In this document: in pieces, positions 17,354 to 26,305 of the stretch | How positions within the stretch are numbered: the first letter of the stretch is position 1 | How the letters are laid out: each line of letters starts with the position of its first letter | Assembly (NCBI RefSeq): GCF_021491915.1 | Contig: NZ_CP090836.1 | Span: forward strand, 2,094,501 to 2,158,500 | Direction of reading: 5' to 3' | From: Paracoccus everestensis | GTDB taxonomy: Bacteria; Pseudomonadota; Alphaproteobacteria; Rhodobacterales; Rhodobacteraceae | Length of the DNA: 64,000 nt | Program-made: the position numbers and the translations under genes | The notes under the pieces: model-generated | Databases searched by the model: none | The model's input: the letters and a program-made list of their open reading frames with translations, nothing else | Told to the model about the DNA's origin: nothing

Positions 17354-18871
17354 TCACGCAGCCTTTGCCAGATCGGACCCGTCGAACCAGTCCGCGAAGG
17401 CCTGCTGTTCGGCGGGCGTCAGGTGCAGGTAATGCTTGGTGCGGCGCATCAGGATGTCCTCGGGCGTTTGCGCCCATTCGCGGGCGACCAGATAGCGGAC
17501 CTCGGCTTCATAGAGCGTGCCGCCGAAATGGCGGCCAAGGTCCGCCATGTTCATCGCGCCCGCGACGACATCCCTGATCCGCGCGCCGTAAAGGCGGGCG
17601 TAATGAACGATCAGCGGGCGCGGCATCCAGGGATGCAGGTCGCGCTGCAGGTTCAGGAAAGATTCGAAATCGGCGTTGGCGATCTCTCCGCCCGGCAGGG
17701 GGGCGGCTTCGGTCCAGTCCGGTCCCATCTTGGGAAAGATGCCCTTCAGCCTGTGCATCCCGCGTTCGGCCAGTTCGCGGAAGGTGGTGATCTTGCCGCC
17801 GAATACGTTCAGCAGCGGCGCACCGCCGGTGGCGTCCAGGTCGAAGACGTAATCGCGCGTCACGGCGGACGGGTTGCCCGCACCGTCGTCAAACAGCGGG
17901 CGCACTCCGGAAAAGGCGTGCAGCACGTCCGAAGGGCGCAGCTTTTCCTTGAAATAGCGGTTCACGGCGGCCAGCAGGTAATCGATCTCGTCCTGGCCCA
18001 CGGCCACGTCCTCGGCCCGGCCCTCATAGGCCACGTCGGTGGTGCCGATCAGCGCCTTGTCGCCTTCATAGGGGTTGATGAAGATGACCCGCTTGTCGTG
18101 GTTCTGGACCAGATAGGCCTGCTGGCCCGACCACCATTTCGGCACGATGATGTGGCTGCCCTTGACCAGCCGGACCTTGCGGCCGGAATTGGACCCGGCG
18201 ACATTGTTGATGACATCGCTGACCCAAGGCCCCGCGCAGTTGACGATGCAGCGCGCACGGAAGCTGCGGATCTCTCCCGTGACCTCGTTGCGGGTCTGCA
18301 CGGTCCAGGCGCCGTTCTCGCGCCGGGCGGAAATGCAGGGGCTGCGGGTCAGGACGGTGGCGCCCTTTTCCGCCGCGCCGACCGCGTTCAGGATCACAAG
18401 GCGGGCGTCGTCCACCCAGCAGTCGCTGTATTCGAACCCCCTGTGATACTGGTTCAGCAACGGCGCGCCCTCGGGGTCGCGGCGCAGGTCCAGCGTGCGG
18501 GTGCCGGGCAGCTTCTTGCGCCCGCCCAGGTTGTCGTAAAGGAACAGGCCCAGCCGGACCAGCCAGGCCGGGCGATCCTGCGGCGAATGGGGCAGCACGA
18601 AGCGCATCGGCCAGATGATGTGCGGGGCGGCGTTCAGCAGCACCTCGCGCTCGATCAGGGCTTCGCGGACCAGGCGGAATTCGTAATATTCCAGATAGCG
18701 CAGGCCCCCGTGGACCAGCTTGCCCGACCGGGAGGACGTGCCCTGCGCCAGGTCGTCCTTTTCGCACAACACGACCTTCAGACCCCGGCCCGCCGCGTCG
18801 CGCGCCACGCCCGCGCCGTTGATGCCGCCGCCGATGACGAAAAGGTCGATCATGTCGGTGTCAGAGGTCAT
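17354..18871 (-). CDS. eryB: Erythritol 4-phosphate dehydrogenase EryB (GlpD-type FAD enzyme)
   Basis: An FAD-dependent oxidase/dehydrogenase of the glycerol-3-phosphate dehydrogenase family, 505 aa. EryB oxidises L-erythritol 4-phosphate to L-3-tetrulose 4-phosphate, passing electrons to the quinone pool at the inner membrane face. The Rossmann motif GGGINGAGVARDAAGRG is at residues about 14-30. GTSSRSGKLVHGGLRYLE and the C-terminal FGGKITTFRELAERGM are GlpD hallmarks. The start overlaps the eryA stop (ATGA). GlpD itself is the alternative, but the order eryA-eryB-eryC-eryD favours EryB. Confidence 0.93.
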   Translation of the reverse strand: MTSDTDMIDLFVIGGGINGAGVARDAAGRGLKVVLCEKDDLAQGTSSRSGKLVHGGLRYLEYYEFRLVREALIEREVLLNAAPHIIWPMRFVLPHSPQDRPAWLVRLGLFLYDNLGGRKKLPGTRTLDLRRDPEGAPLLNQYHRGFEYSDCWVDDARLVILNAVGAAEKGATVLTRSPCISARRENGAWTVQTRNEVTGEIRSFRARCIVNCAGPWVSDVINNVAGSNSGRKVRLVKGSHIIVPKWWSGQQAYLVQNHDKRVIFINPYEGDKALIGTTDVAYEGRAEDVAVGQDEIDYLLAAVNRYFKEKLRPSDVLHAFSGVRPLFDDGAGNPSAVTRDYVFDLDATGGAPLLNVFGGKITTFRELAERGMHRLKGIFPKMGPDWTEAAPLPGGEIANADFESFLNLQRDLHPWMPRPLIVHYARLYGARIRDVVAGAMNMADLGRHFGGTLYEAEVRYLVAREWAQTPEDILMRRTKHYLHLTPAEQQAFADWFDGSDLAKAA

Positions 18872-20439
18872 TCTTCATGTCCTTTCAGGGATCGGGCTGC
18901 GGCAAGGGCGTCCCATGCGGGCGGCAAGGCCCGGCGCGAGGCGGCGAAGGCCGGAAACAGCGCGTCATAGGCCGCGACAAGCGCGGGATCGGGTTGTTCT
19001 GCCTGTCCCAGCAGGGGCGTGACCCACTCGGCGATGCAGCTTTCCATGTCGGGATAGGCGCCGATGGCGACGGCGGCCATCATCGCCGCGCCCGCCGCGC
19101 CCGCCTCGTCGCGGTCGGATACGCGGACGGGGGCGTTCAGGCTGGCCGACAGGATCCCGCGCAGGCCCCGCGACCGGGCGGCCCCGCCGGTCAGGCGCAG
19201 TTCGCCGGGCAGCGGACCCATCGCGGCATAACAATCGCGCATGGCCATGCCCAGCCCCTCGGCCACGGCGCGGACCAGATCGGGGTATCGGTGGCCCGCC
19301 GACAGGCCGACAAAGCCTGCCCGCGCGTCGGCATTGACAAAAGGCCCTCGTTCCCCGGCGTCCGAGATATAGGGGTGATAGACGATCTGGCCGGGTTTCG
19401 CCTGCGCCAGCCAGCCCTCGATATGCGCGACCAGATCGCGATGGGTCACGACCTGGCCCATGTCGGACATGATGCCCGCCGCGATCCCCAGAACCCAGTC
19501 CAGGTTAAGGGTCGCCGCCATGTTGGTCTGGACCTGGGTGACGATGCCGGGAATGGGCAGGCAGATGACATAGCCGGTGCCCTCGGCGTTCAGATGCACG
19601 TCGCCCGCAGGGACCGCGCGCAGGTGGACGCCGGTGGACCCCACCGTGGAACAGGCCACGTCGCCTGCCGCGCCGCCATAAACGCCCGCGCCAAGCGCCG
19701 TCATCACCATGTCCACATAGCCCAAGGCGACCGGTGTGCCCGCCAGAAGCCCGGTCTGCCGCGCGGCATCCGCCGTCAGCGGATGCGTGACCTGGGTTCC
19801 GTCAATGATCGGCGGCAGCAGACCGCGGCGATGGGTCAGGCCAAGCGCGTCGATTACCGCGTCGTCGTATTCGCGGGTGCGGAAGTTGCCGAAGGTGAAG
19901 CCGGCTTCCGACGGATCGGTCGCCCGCACGCCCGTCAGGTTCAGGTAAAGCCAGTCCTTGCAATGCAGCGCGACCTCGGCCCTGTCCAGCAGGTCGGGCG
20001 CGTGGGCGTCCATATGCGCCATCTGGCTGCCCTGCTGGCAGGTGTTCAGGCCGGTGCCCGTCGCCTCGAACCGGGCGCGGTTGGCGGGGCCGTCCGCCAG
20101 CCGCGCCACGGTGGGCGCGGCGCGGGCGTCCAGCCACAGCCAGGCATCGTCTACCGGCCCGTCGCGGCCGACCAGCCATGTCCCGTCGCCCTGCGCCGTC
20201 ACCGACAGCGCCGCCGTGCGCGAGGCCAGGCCGTCCACCTTCGCCCCCAGCCCGCGCAACGCCGCCGCGCAATCGTCCCAGGTCTGGCCCAGCGATTGCG
20301 TGGCCGATCCGTCGACGCCCGAATGATAGCGGTTGGGCACAGATGCCGCAGCGATCTGCCCGCCCGACAGGTCAAAGGCCACCGCCTTGATGACCGAGGT
20401 GCCTGCGTCGATGCCGATCAGGATGTCACGGCCAAGCAT
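18868..20439 (-). CDS. eryA: Erythritol kinase EryA (FGGY family)
   Basis: An FGGY carbohydrate kinase of 523 aa that phosphorylates erythritol to L-erythritol 4-phosphate. The phosphate motif GIDAGTSVIKAVAFDLSG is at residues about 9-26. VTAQGDGTWLVGRDG and DDAWLWLDARAAPTV match EryA closely, and the C-terminal ATP-site motif reads LRLTGGAARSRGLRGILSA. AAGGA lies 8 nt before the ATG. It is the first gene of the minus-strand eryA-eryB-eryC-adh-eryD operon, divergent from the transporter operon. Confidence 0.95.
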   Translation of the reverse strand: MLGRDILIGIDAGTSVIKAVAFDLSGGQIAAASVPNRYHSGVDGSATQSLGQTWDDCAAALRGLGAKVDGLASRTAALSVTAQGDGTWLVGRDGPVDDAWLWLDARAAPTVARLADGPANRARFEATGTGLNTCQQGSQMAHMDAHAPDLLDRAEVALHCKDWLYLNLTGVRATDPSEAGFTFGNFRTREYDDAVIDALGLTHRRGLLPPIIDGTQVTHPLTADAARQTGLLAGTPVALGYVDMVMTALGAGVYGGAAGDVACSTVGSTGVHLRAVPAGDVHLNAEGTGYVICLPIPGIVTQVQTNMAATLNLDWVLGIAAGIMSDMGQVVTHRDLVAHIEGWLAQAKPGQIVYHPYISDAGERGPFVNADARAGFVGLSAGHRYPDLVRAVAEGLGMAMRDCYAAMGPLPGELRLTGGAARSRGLRGILSASLNAPVRVSDRDEAGAAGAAMMAAVAIGAYPDMESCIAEWVTPLLGQAEQPDPALVAAYDALFPAFAASRRALPPAWDALAAARSLKGHEE

Positions 20440-20819
20440 GGACTAATTCCTTGCGCGGCAGGCCGGGTTTCGCGGCAATCATTCCAAATCCTCCTGCGCG
20501 GGTCCGTTGCAGGACCGCGCCCATTCCCAAATCCATACACGAAAGGACAAGCACCGTGAATGCATTTTTTTGCAGACAGCGTAATTAATTTCAGTTAAGG
20601 TCAGGTTCAAGGGCAGGATCCGTCAGAGGAGGCGACTTGCCTGCCGGGCCGTGCAATCAGTCAACGCAGGCCAGGCCAAAAAGGTTACGAGGGGGGATCC
20701 GATATGCCCAGACCACAGGCATTGACGCCGCGCCGCCGGTGGGGGATTTCGCCTTGCGGCGCTTGCCCCGCATCCGCTGCCACCCGCCGACCCCCGGAAG
20801 ACATTCAGGGCTTTTACCC
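20440..20819. promoter_or_regulatory. Divergent regulatory spacer between eryA and the transporter operon
   Basis: This 380-bp stretch has no convincing gene. It should hold both promoters and the EryD operator. A candidate site is TGCA-T6-TGCA at 20561-20574, an inverted pair in the only AT-rich patch, followed by an AT-rich run (taattaatttcagttaa, about 20581-20599) that could be a promoter. There are no TTGTGA repeats as found upstream of tkt, so regulation probably differs. The last 180 bp before the DUF2291 start look like a long leader; I see no riboswitch fold in it. Confidence 0.5.
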
Positions 20820-21485
20820 ATGACGCACAGCACCGCCCCGAACCCTTCCGCCCCCAAGGCACCTGCCCCGTCGCGGCGCGGAATGCTGCTGGGCGTGGCG
20901 GCCATCGTCGTCTTGGCAGGCGCGATCGCGCTGGACACCACCGTCGTCCCCATCGGGTCCGAGGCCGATGTCCGCGTCCAGACCTTTTCGCCCGACAGCT
21001 ATGGGCAGGAACAGTTCCCGCGCGTCCAGGCCTTCGTCAAGGAAAAGGCGGTGGATGCCGCCACCCTTGCGCCCGAGGTGCTGGCCGACAAGGACGCGGC
21101 GGCGCAGAAATACGGCACGGCGTCGTCCACCGGCGCGATCATGTTCGTGACCTTGACCGGCATCGCGGGCGAGGCACGGTCGGGCGTCTATCCGCTGACG
21201 GTGGAAGGCGTGCCGGAAGACATCACCGTCCGCGTCCAGACCGGCCCCGCGATCAACGGTACCGACCTGCGCGACGCGCCGGGCGACATCGCATTCGGCG
21301 ATTTCAAGAACCAGATCGAATACCAGGACGCCGGATCGGGCATCAACCGCGCCATGAAGGCCGCCGTTCTGGACGGCATCGACACCGCCAGCCTGACCGG
21401 CAGGTCCGTCACCGTCACCGGCGCCTTCCGCCTGATCAACCCCAAGAACTGGATGATCACCCCGGTCGAGGTTGCGGTCCAATGA
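20820..21485 (+). CDS. DUF2291 protein, first gene of the erythritol transporter operon
   Basis: A 221-aa DUF2291 protein of unknown role. Near the N-terminus is a single membrane segment (residues about 22-41, MLLGVAAIVVLAGAIALDTT) preceded by Arg residues, so it is a signal anchor with a periplasmic body. The body has repeated strand-like segments such as GAIMFVTLTGIAGEA and GRSVTVTGAFRLINPKNWMITPVEV. Genes of this family typically sit beside ribose-type ABC transporters of Proteobacteria, so a role in assembly or in handling the substrate is likely but unproven. Its stop overlaps the ATPase start (ATGA). Confidence 0.8.
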   Translation: MTHSTAPNPSAPKAPAPSRRGMLLGVAAIVVLAGAIALDTTVVPIGSEADVRVQTFSPDSYGQEQFPRVQAFVKEKAVDAATLAPEVLADKDAAAQKYGTASSTGAIMFVTLTGIAGEARSGVYPLTVEGVPEDITVRVQTGPAINGTDLRDAPGDIAFGDFKNQIEYQDAGSGINRAMKAAVLDGIDTASLTGRSVTVTGAFRLINPKNWMITPVEVAVQ

Positions 21486-23026
21486 GCGGGCCAGTGAGCG
21501 GGCAGACCGAAGGCAATCCCGATGCCCGCGACGTGGTCCTGGCCGCGCGCAACGTCGCCAAGTCATACGGCAATGTCCACGCGCTGAAGGGCGTGAACTT
21601 CGACATCCATCGCGGCCAGGTCACGACCCTGTTCGGCGAGAACGGCGCGGGCAAATCGACGCTGATGAAGATCCTGTCGGGCGTGATCCAGCCCACCACC
21701 GGGCAGATCATCCTGGACGGCCAGCCGGTCAGCTTTGCCAACGCGAACGAGGCCCGCGACCGGGGCATTTCCATCATCCACCAGGAACTGTCGCTGGCCC
21801 CCAACCTGTCGGTCCGCGACAACATCTTCATGGGGCGCGAATTGCGCGGCCCCATGGGCGTCGATTTCGCCGAGGAGGAACGCCAGGTCCGCATCCTGAT
21901 GGAGGAGCTGGAGGAGGATATCGACCCCCTTACCCCGGTCGAGGAACTGCGCCTGGGCCAGCAGCAGATCGTGGAAATCGCCCGCGCCCTGTCCGTGGAC
22001 AGCCGCATCCTGATCATGGACGAACCCACCAGCGCCCTGTCGGCCAGCGAGGTCGAGGTGCTGTTCAAGGTCATCCGCGACCTGACCGCCAAGGGCGTCA
22101 GCATCGTCTATATCTCTCACCACCTCGAGGAGGCGCTGACGATCACCGATCATGCGGTGGTGCTGCGCGACGGCACGATGACGGCCTATGCGCCGCGCGC
22201 CGACATCGACCTCGACTGGATCGTGCGCAACATGGTGGGCGAGAATTACGACCTGGGCAGCCCGCCCGACAGCGCCAAGGGGCAGGTCGCCCTGTCGATC
22301 CGCAATCTGTCGGTGCCGGACGCGACCGGCAAGGATCTGGTGCGCGATCTGTCGCTGGACCTGCGCGCCGGGGAAATCCTGTGCATCTATGGCCTGATGG
22401 GCGCGGGGCGCACGGAACTGCTGGAAACCTGCGCGGGACGGTTGCAGGCCACCGGCGGAGAGATCGTGCTGGAAGGGCAGGAAATATCCCACCTTTCCAT
22501 CGGCGAACGCATCGCCCGCGGCCTGGCCCTGGTGCCCGAGGATCGCCAGCGCGACGGCCTGGTCCAGACCATGAGCGTGGGCCAGAACCTGTCGCTGGCA
22601 TCCATCCGCACCTTCACGCGCGGGCTGTTCACCAGCAGCCGCGCGGAACGCAAGCTGGTCGAGGACAGCATCCGCAGCGTCACCGTCAAGACTTCGGGCG
22701 GGTCGGCCCCCATCGGCTCGCTGTCGGGGGGCAACCAGCAGAAGGTCGTGATCGGCAAGATGCTGGCCACCAACCCCCGCGTCATCATGCTGGACGAACC
22801 GTCGCGCGGCATCGACATCGGCGCCAAGGCCGAGGTCTTTCGCCTGCTGGCCGAAGGCGCCCGCCGGGGCCTTGCCGTCATCTATTCCACATCCGAGGTC
22901 AGCGAATGCCTGTCCATCGCGCATCGGATCATCGTCATGCACAAGGGCCGGATCTCGGCCGAATTCGATTCCACCGTTTCCAAGGAAAAGATCATGGCCG
23001 CCTCGGGCGAGTCCGTGACTGCCTGA
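21482..23026 (+). CDS. eryE: Erythritol ABC transporter, double ATP-binding protein (EryE)
   Basis: A 514-aa ATPase of the RbsA/MglA type with two ABC domains on one chain. Domain 1 has Walker A FGENGAGKST (about residues 54-63), signature LRLGQQQ and Walker B ILIMDEPTSAL. Domain 2 has the degenerate loop YGLMGAGRTEL usual for the class, signature LSGGNQQK and VIMLDEPSRGID. It powers uptake of a small polyol. The divergent eryA points to erythritol; relatives carry ribose or other polyols. The ATG overlaps the DUF2291 stop by 4 nt. Confidence 0.9.
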   Translation: MSGPVSGQTEGNPDARDVVLAARNVAKSYGNVHALKGVNFDIHRGQVTTLFGENGAGKSTLMKILSGVIQPTTGQIILDGQPVSFANANEARDRGISIIHQELSLAPNLSVRDNIFMGRELRGPMGVDFAEEERQVRILMEELEEDIDPLTPVEELRLGQQQIVEIARALSVDSRILIMDEPTSALSASEVEVLFKVIRDLTAKGVSIVYISHHLEEALTITDHAVVLRDGTMTAYAPRADIDLDWIVRNMVGENYDLGSPPDSAKGQVALSIRNLSVPDATGKDLVRDLSLDLRAGEILCIYGLMGAGRTELLETCAGRLQATGGEIVLEGQEISHLSIGERIARGLALVPEDRQRDGLVQTMSVGQNLSLASIRTFTRGLFTSSRAERKLVEDSIRSVTVKTSGGSAPIGSLSGGNQQKVVIGKMLATNPRVIMLDEPSRGIDIGAKAEVFRLLAEGARRGLAVIYSTSEVSECLSIAHRIIVMHKGRISAEFDSTVSKEKIMAASGESVTA

Positions 23027-23050
23027 TGGGCCGTTGAGCGAGGAAAACCT

Positions 23051-24082
23051 ATGTCTGCCACCACCACCGCGCCCAAGCAGGACGGCTTTAGCATCGGACG
23101 GCTGCTGCTGGAAGGCCGCGCCTTCTTTGCCCTGATCGCGATCATCGCGGTCTTTTCCTTCCTGTCGCCGAACTATTTCACACTGTCGAACTTTCTGATC
23201 ATGTCGTCGCAGGTGGCGATCTATGGCATTTTGTCCGTGGGGATGCTGCTGGTGATCCTGAACGGCGGGATCGACCTGTCGGTGGGATCCATCCTGGCGC
23301 TTTGCGGGGTCTGCGCGGGCGCGATGATGCAGGGCGTCACGCTGGAATGGGCGGGTGTGATCCTGTATCCGCCGGTCTGGGCCGTGGTGGTGCTGACCAT
23401 CGCCGTGGGTGCCCTGGTGGGCGCGCTGAACGGCGTGCTGGTCGCCTTCTTCAAGGTGCCGCCCTTCGTGGCGACCCTTGGCGTGATGTATGTGGCGCGG
23501 GGCGTCGCACTGCTGATGACGAACGGGCTGACCTATAACAACCTGCGCGGCACCGAGGCCTTGGGGAATACCGGCTTCAACTGGCTGGGCTTCAACCGCC
23601 TGTGGGGGATCCCGATCAGCGTGATCGTGCTGGCCGTGGTGGCAATCCTGGCCGGGCTGATGCTGTCGCGCTCGGCCTTTGGGCGCTGGCTTTATGCATC
23701 CGGCGGGAACGAACGCGCGGCGGAACTGTCGGGCGTGCCGGTGCGGCTGGTCAAGATCACCGTCTATACCATCTCGGGCGCACTGTCGGCGGTGGCGGGG
23801 CTGGTGCTGGCCTCGCAACTGACATCGGCGGGGCCGACGGCGGGCACGACCTATGAGCTGACGGCCATCGCGGCGGTGGTGATCGGGGGCGCGGCGCTGA
23901 CCGGCGGGCGCGGCGGGGTGCGCGGCACGATGCTGGGGGCCTTTGTCATCGGCTTCCTGTCAGCGGGCCTGGTGATCATCGGGGTGTCGTCATACTGGCA
24001 GACGGTGTTCACGGGCGCGGTGATCGTGCTGGCGGTGCTGATGAATTCCATCCAATACGGGCGCGGCGGGCGCAAGTCCTGA
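23051..24082 (+). CDS. eryF: Erythritol ABC transporter, permease (EryF)
   Basis: A RbsC-type permease of 343 aa with about 8-10 membrane segments, for example at residues 24-43 (ALIAIIAVFSFL region), 50-75 and 110-135. The family signature ILNGGIDLSVGSILALCGV is at about residues 73-91 and the cytoplasmic loop that meets the ATPase includes RSAFGRWLYASGGNERAAELSGV. A strong purine-rich GAGGAAAA precedes the ATG by a few bases. It lies 24 bp after eryE. Confidence 0.9.
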   Translation: MSATTTAPKQDGFSIGRLLLEGRAFFALIAIIAVFSFLSPNYFTLSNFLIMSSQVAIYGILSVGMLLVILNGGIDLSVGSILALCGVCAGAMMQGVTLEWAGVILYPPVWAVVVLTIAVGALVGALNGVLVAFFKVPPFVATLGVMYVARGVALLMTNGLTYNNLRGTEALGNTGFNWLGFNRLWGIPISVIVLAVVAILAGLMLSRSAFGRWLYASGGNERAAELSGVPVRLVKITVYTISGALSAVAGLVLASQLTSAGPTAGTTYELTAIAAVVIGGAALTGGRGGVRGTMLGAFVIGFLSAGLVIIGVSSYWQTVFTGAVIVLAVLMNSIQYGRGGRKS

Positions 24083-24165
24083 CGGGCCGATCCATACCGC
24101 CGGGGCCACGGGGTCCGGGCGGATCGTCCTGCCACCAAAGGCAGTTTTTTCAAGGGAGAGAGAGT

Positions 24166-25113
24166 ATGTTCACCATGACCCGCCGCGCGCTGCTTGCCGC
24201 CGCCGTCGCCATGCCTATGATGGCCGGTGCCGCCTCGGCCGAGGGGCTGATCACCATCATCGTCAACGACCCCGCGAACCCCTATTGGTTCACGGAAGGC
24301 GAGGTCGCCAAGGCCACCGCCGAGGAACTGGGATATACCGCCAACGTGGCCGCGCACCGGGGCGACACCAATACCGAAAGCACGCTGGTCGATACCGCCA
24401 TCACCAACAAGTCGGTGGCGCTGATCCTGGACCCGGCGAACGCCGACGGTTCCGTGGGCGCGGTGCAGAAGGCCGTCGATGCGGGCATCCCCGTCTTCCT
24501 GGTCAATGCCGAGATCAACCAGGAGGGCCTGGCCAAGGCGCAACTGGTGTCGAACAACGCCCAAGGCGCGGCCCTGGGCGCGCAGGCCTGGGTCGAGGCC
24601 GTGGGCGATGCGGGCAACTATGTCGAACTGTTCGGCGCGCCGTCCGACAACAACGCCCAGACCCGGTCGAACGGGTTCGAGACCGTGCTGACGCAGTATC
24701 CCGACCTGGTGAAGGCCGGCCAGGAAGTCGCCAACTGGGACCGCACCCAAGGTTACCAGAAGATGCAGTCGCTGCTGCAGGCGAACCCCGACATCATCGG
24801 CGTGATTTCCGGCAACGATGAAATGGCCCTTGGCGCGATTGCCGCGCTGAAAGAGGCCGGCAAGCTGGAACAGGTCAAGGTCGGAGGCTTTGACGGATCC
24901 CCCGACGCGGTCGAGGCCGTGAAGGCCGGCGAATTGCAATACACCGTCCTGCAGCCCGTCGCCGTCTTTGCCGAGGAAGCGGTGCGCCAGGCCGACAACT
25001 TCATCAAGAACGGCACGACCGGCGTGGACACCGAAAAGCAGCTGTTCGACTGCCTGCTGATCACGGCGGACAACGTGGACAACTATACCGGCCCCTTCGT
25101 CCTGGAACAGTAA
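24166..25113 (+). CDS. eryG: Erythritol ABC transporter, periplasmic binding protein (EryG)
   Basis: A type 1 periplasmic sugar-binding protein (RbsB-like) of 315 aa. The signal peptide ends near ASA (residues about 1-25, MTRRALLAAAVAMPMMAGAASA preceded by MFT). The ligand fold shows IIVNDPANPYWFTEGEVAKA, GDTNTESTLVDTAI and GVISGNDEMALGAIAALKEAG, typical of the ribose/allose group. GAGAGAG lies just before the ATG. The 83-bp gap after eryF and the terminator right after the gene make it the last of the operon. Confidence 0.9.
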   Translation: MFTMTRRALLAAAVAMPMMAGAASAEGLITIIVNDPANPYWFTEGEVAKATAEELGYTANVAAHRGDTNTESTLVDTAITNKSVALILDPANADGSVGAVQKAVDAGIPVFLVNAEINQEGLAKAQLVSNNAQGAALGAQAWVEAVGDAGNYVELFGAPSDNNAQTRSNGFETVLTQYPDLVKAGQEVANWDRTQGYQKMQSLLQANPDIIGVISGNDEMALGAIAALKEAGKLEQVKVGGFDGSPDAVEAVKAGELQYTVLQPVAVFAEEAVRQADNFIKNGTTGVDTEKQLFDCLLITADNVDNYTGPFVLEQ

Positions 25114-25131
25114 GAGCAGCCTGGAAAAGCG

Positions 25132-25161
25132 AAAGGGGCGCGGACCACCGCGCCCCTTTTT
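25132..25161 (+). terminator. Rho-independent terminator of the erythritol transporter operon
   Basis: A 10-bp perfect stem AGGGGCGCGG/CCGCGCCCCT (25134-25143 with 25148-25157) with loop ACCA is followed by a T-rich run through 25161. It lies 20 bp after eryG. Confidence 0.9.
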
Positions 25162-25164
25162 CGT

Positions 25165-26160
25165 TCAGCCCGCCATCTCGTCTTCCCGCCAGGCATGGTC
25201 GGGATCGGGCTGGCCCGCATCGTCATGCTCGGCCAGCCAGTTTTCCGCATCCAGCGCCGCCATGCAGCCCATGCCCGCGCTTGTCACCGCCTGGCGATAG
25301 ACGTGGTCGGTCAAATCGCCCGCAGCAAAAACGCCGGGGATCGAGGTGCGGGTGCTGCCCGGTTCGACCTTCACATAGCCGCCGTTGTGCAGTTCAAGCT
25401 GGTCCTTGACCAGCTCGCTGGCGGGGGCGTGGCCGATCGCCACGAAGACGCCGTCGGCCGGAACCGTGCGCGTGCTGCCGTCCACGGTCGAGGTCAGGAC
25501 CGCGCCGGTCACGCCCGCCGGGCTGTCGGTTCCCTGAACCTCGGTCAGGGCGTGGTTCCAGATCACCTCGACCTTGGGGTTCTTGAACAGGCGTTGTTGA
25601 AGGATCTTTTCGGCCCGCAGGCTGTCGCGGCGGTGGACCAGCGTCACCTTGCTGGCGAACTTGGTCAGGAACAGCGCCTCCTCGACCGCGGTGTTGCCGC
25701 CGCCGATCACCAGAACCTCGCGGTTGCGATAGAAGAAACCGTCGCAGGTCGCGCAGGCGCTGACGCCGAAGCCCTTGAACTTCTCCTCGGACGGAAGGCC
25801 CAGCCAGCGGGCCTGCGCGCCGGTCGCCAGGATCACCGCATCCGCCGTCACCACGCGCCCGCTGTCGCAGGTCGCCGTGAAGGGGCGGCGCTGAAGGTCA
25901 AGCGAGGTCACCATGTCGATCACGATGTCGGTCCCCATGGCGCGGGCGTGTTCCTCCATCTTGACCATCAGCTCGGGGCCCTGGATCTCGGTCTCGCCCG
26001 GCCAGTTCTCGACCTCGGTGGTGATGGTCAGCTGCCCGCCGGGCTGCATCCCCTGGATGAGCATCGGATTCAGCATGGCACGGGCGGCATAGACGGCGGC
26101 GGTATAGCCAGCGGGGCCGGACCCTATGATCAGAAGTTTGACATGCGTGCTTTCGGTCAT
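25165..26160 (-). CDS. trxB: Thioredoxin reductase
   Basis: An NADPH-dependent flavoprotein of about 331 aa that reduces thioredoxin. The FAD motif [16 protein letters not shown] is at residues about 13-28, the redox-active CATC in [12 protein letters not shown] at about 136-147, the NADPH motif [13 protein letters not shown] and the C-terminal [26 protein letters not shown]. The start [13 protein letters not shown] (26160) fits the family. In-frame ATGs at 26172 and 26187 exist, and AAGGA about 7 nt before 26187 makes a 9-residue longer form possible. Divergent from the Lrp gene. Confidence 0.95.
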   Translation of the reverse strand: MTESTHVKLLIIGSGPAGYTAAVYAARAMLNPMLIQGMQPGGQLTITTEVENWPGETEIQGPELMVKMEEHARAMGTDIVIDMVTSLDLQRRPFTATCDSGRVVTADAVILATGAQARWLGLPSEEKFKGFGVSACATCDGFFYRNREVLVIGGGNTAVEEALFLTKFASKVTLVHRRDSLRAEKILQQRLFKNPKVEVIWNHALTEVQGTDSPAGVTGAVLTSTVDGSTRTVPADGVFVAIGHAPASELVKDQLELHNGGYVKVEPGSTRTSIPGVFAAGDLTDHVYRQAVTSAGMGCMAALDAENWLAEHDDAGQPDPDHAWREDEMAG

Positions 26161-26240
26161 CTTGCGTCCCATCCGGTGTTTGTGCATGAGGTAGTCCTTC
26201 CCACCGGAAATCGCAACGCGGGACGCGCCCAGAAAGAATG

Positions 26241-26250
26241 TTGCGCGCAA
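26241..26250. promoter_or_regulatory. Palindrome TTGCGCGCAA in the trxB/Lrp spacer
   Basis: A perfect 10-bp palindrome lies in the 145-bp divergent spacer, 56 bp before the Lrp-family start and 81 bp before trxB. Position and symmetry fit an autoregulatory operator of the adjacent Lrp/AsnC protein. No second copy is visible nearby. Confidence 0.35.
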
Positions 26251-26305
26251 TGTGCCCCCATTGTAGTTTCCGGCAACGCCAAAGACCCGATCAAGAAAGA
26301 GCAGC

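Noticed and set aside
20640-20819. Riboswitch or leader gene in front of the DUF2291 gene
   Set aside because: An open frame from 20637 runs into DUF2291, but its codons have no similarity and no strong start, and I could not draw a known aptamer fold.
21563-23818. 751-codon antisense frame opposite eryE and eryF
   Set aside because: The plus strand has full ABC signature motifs; the antisense translation is the usual GC artefact.
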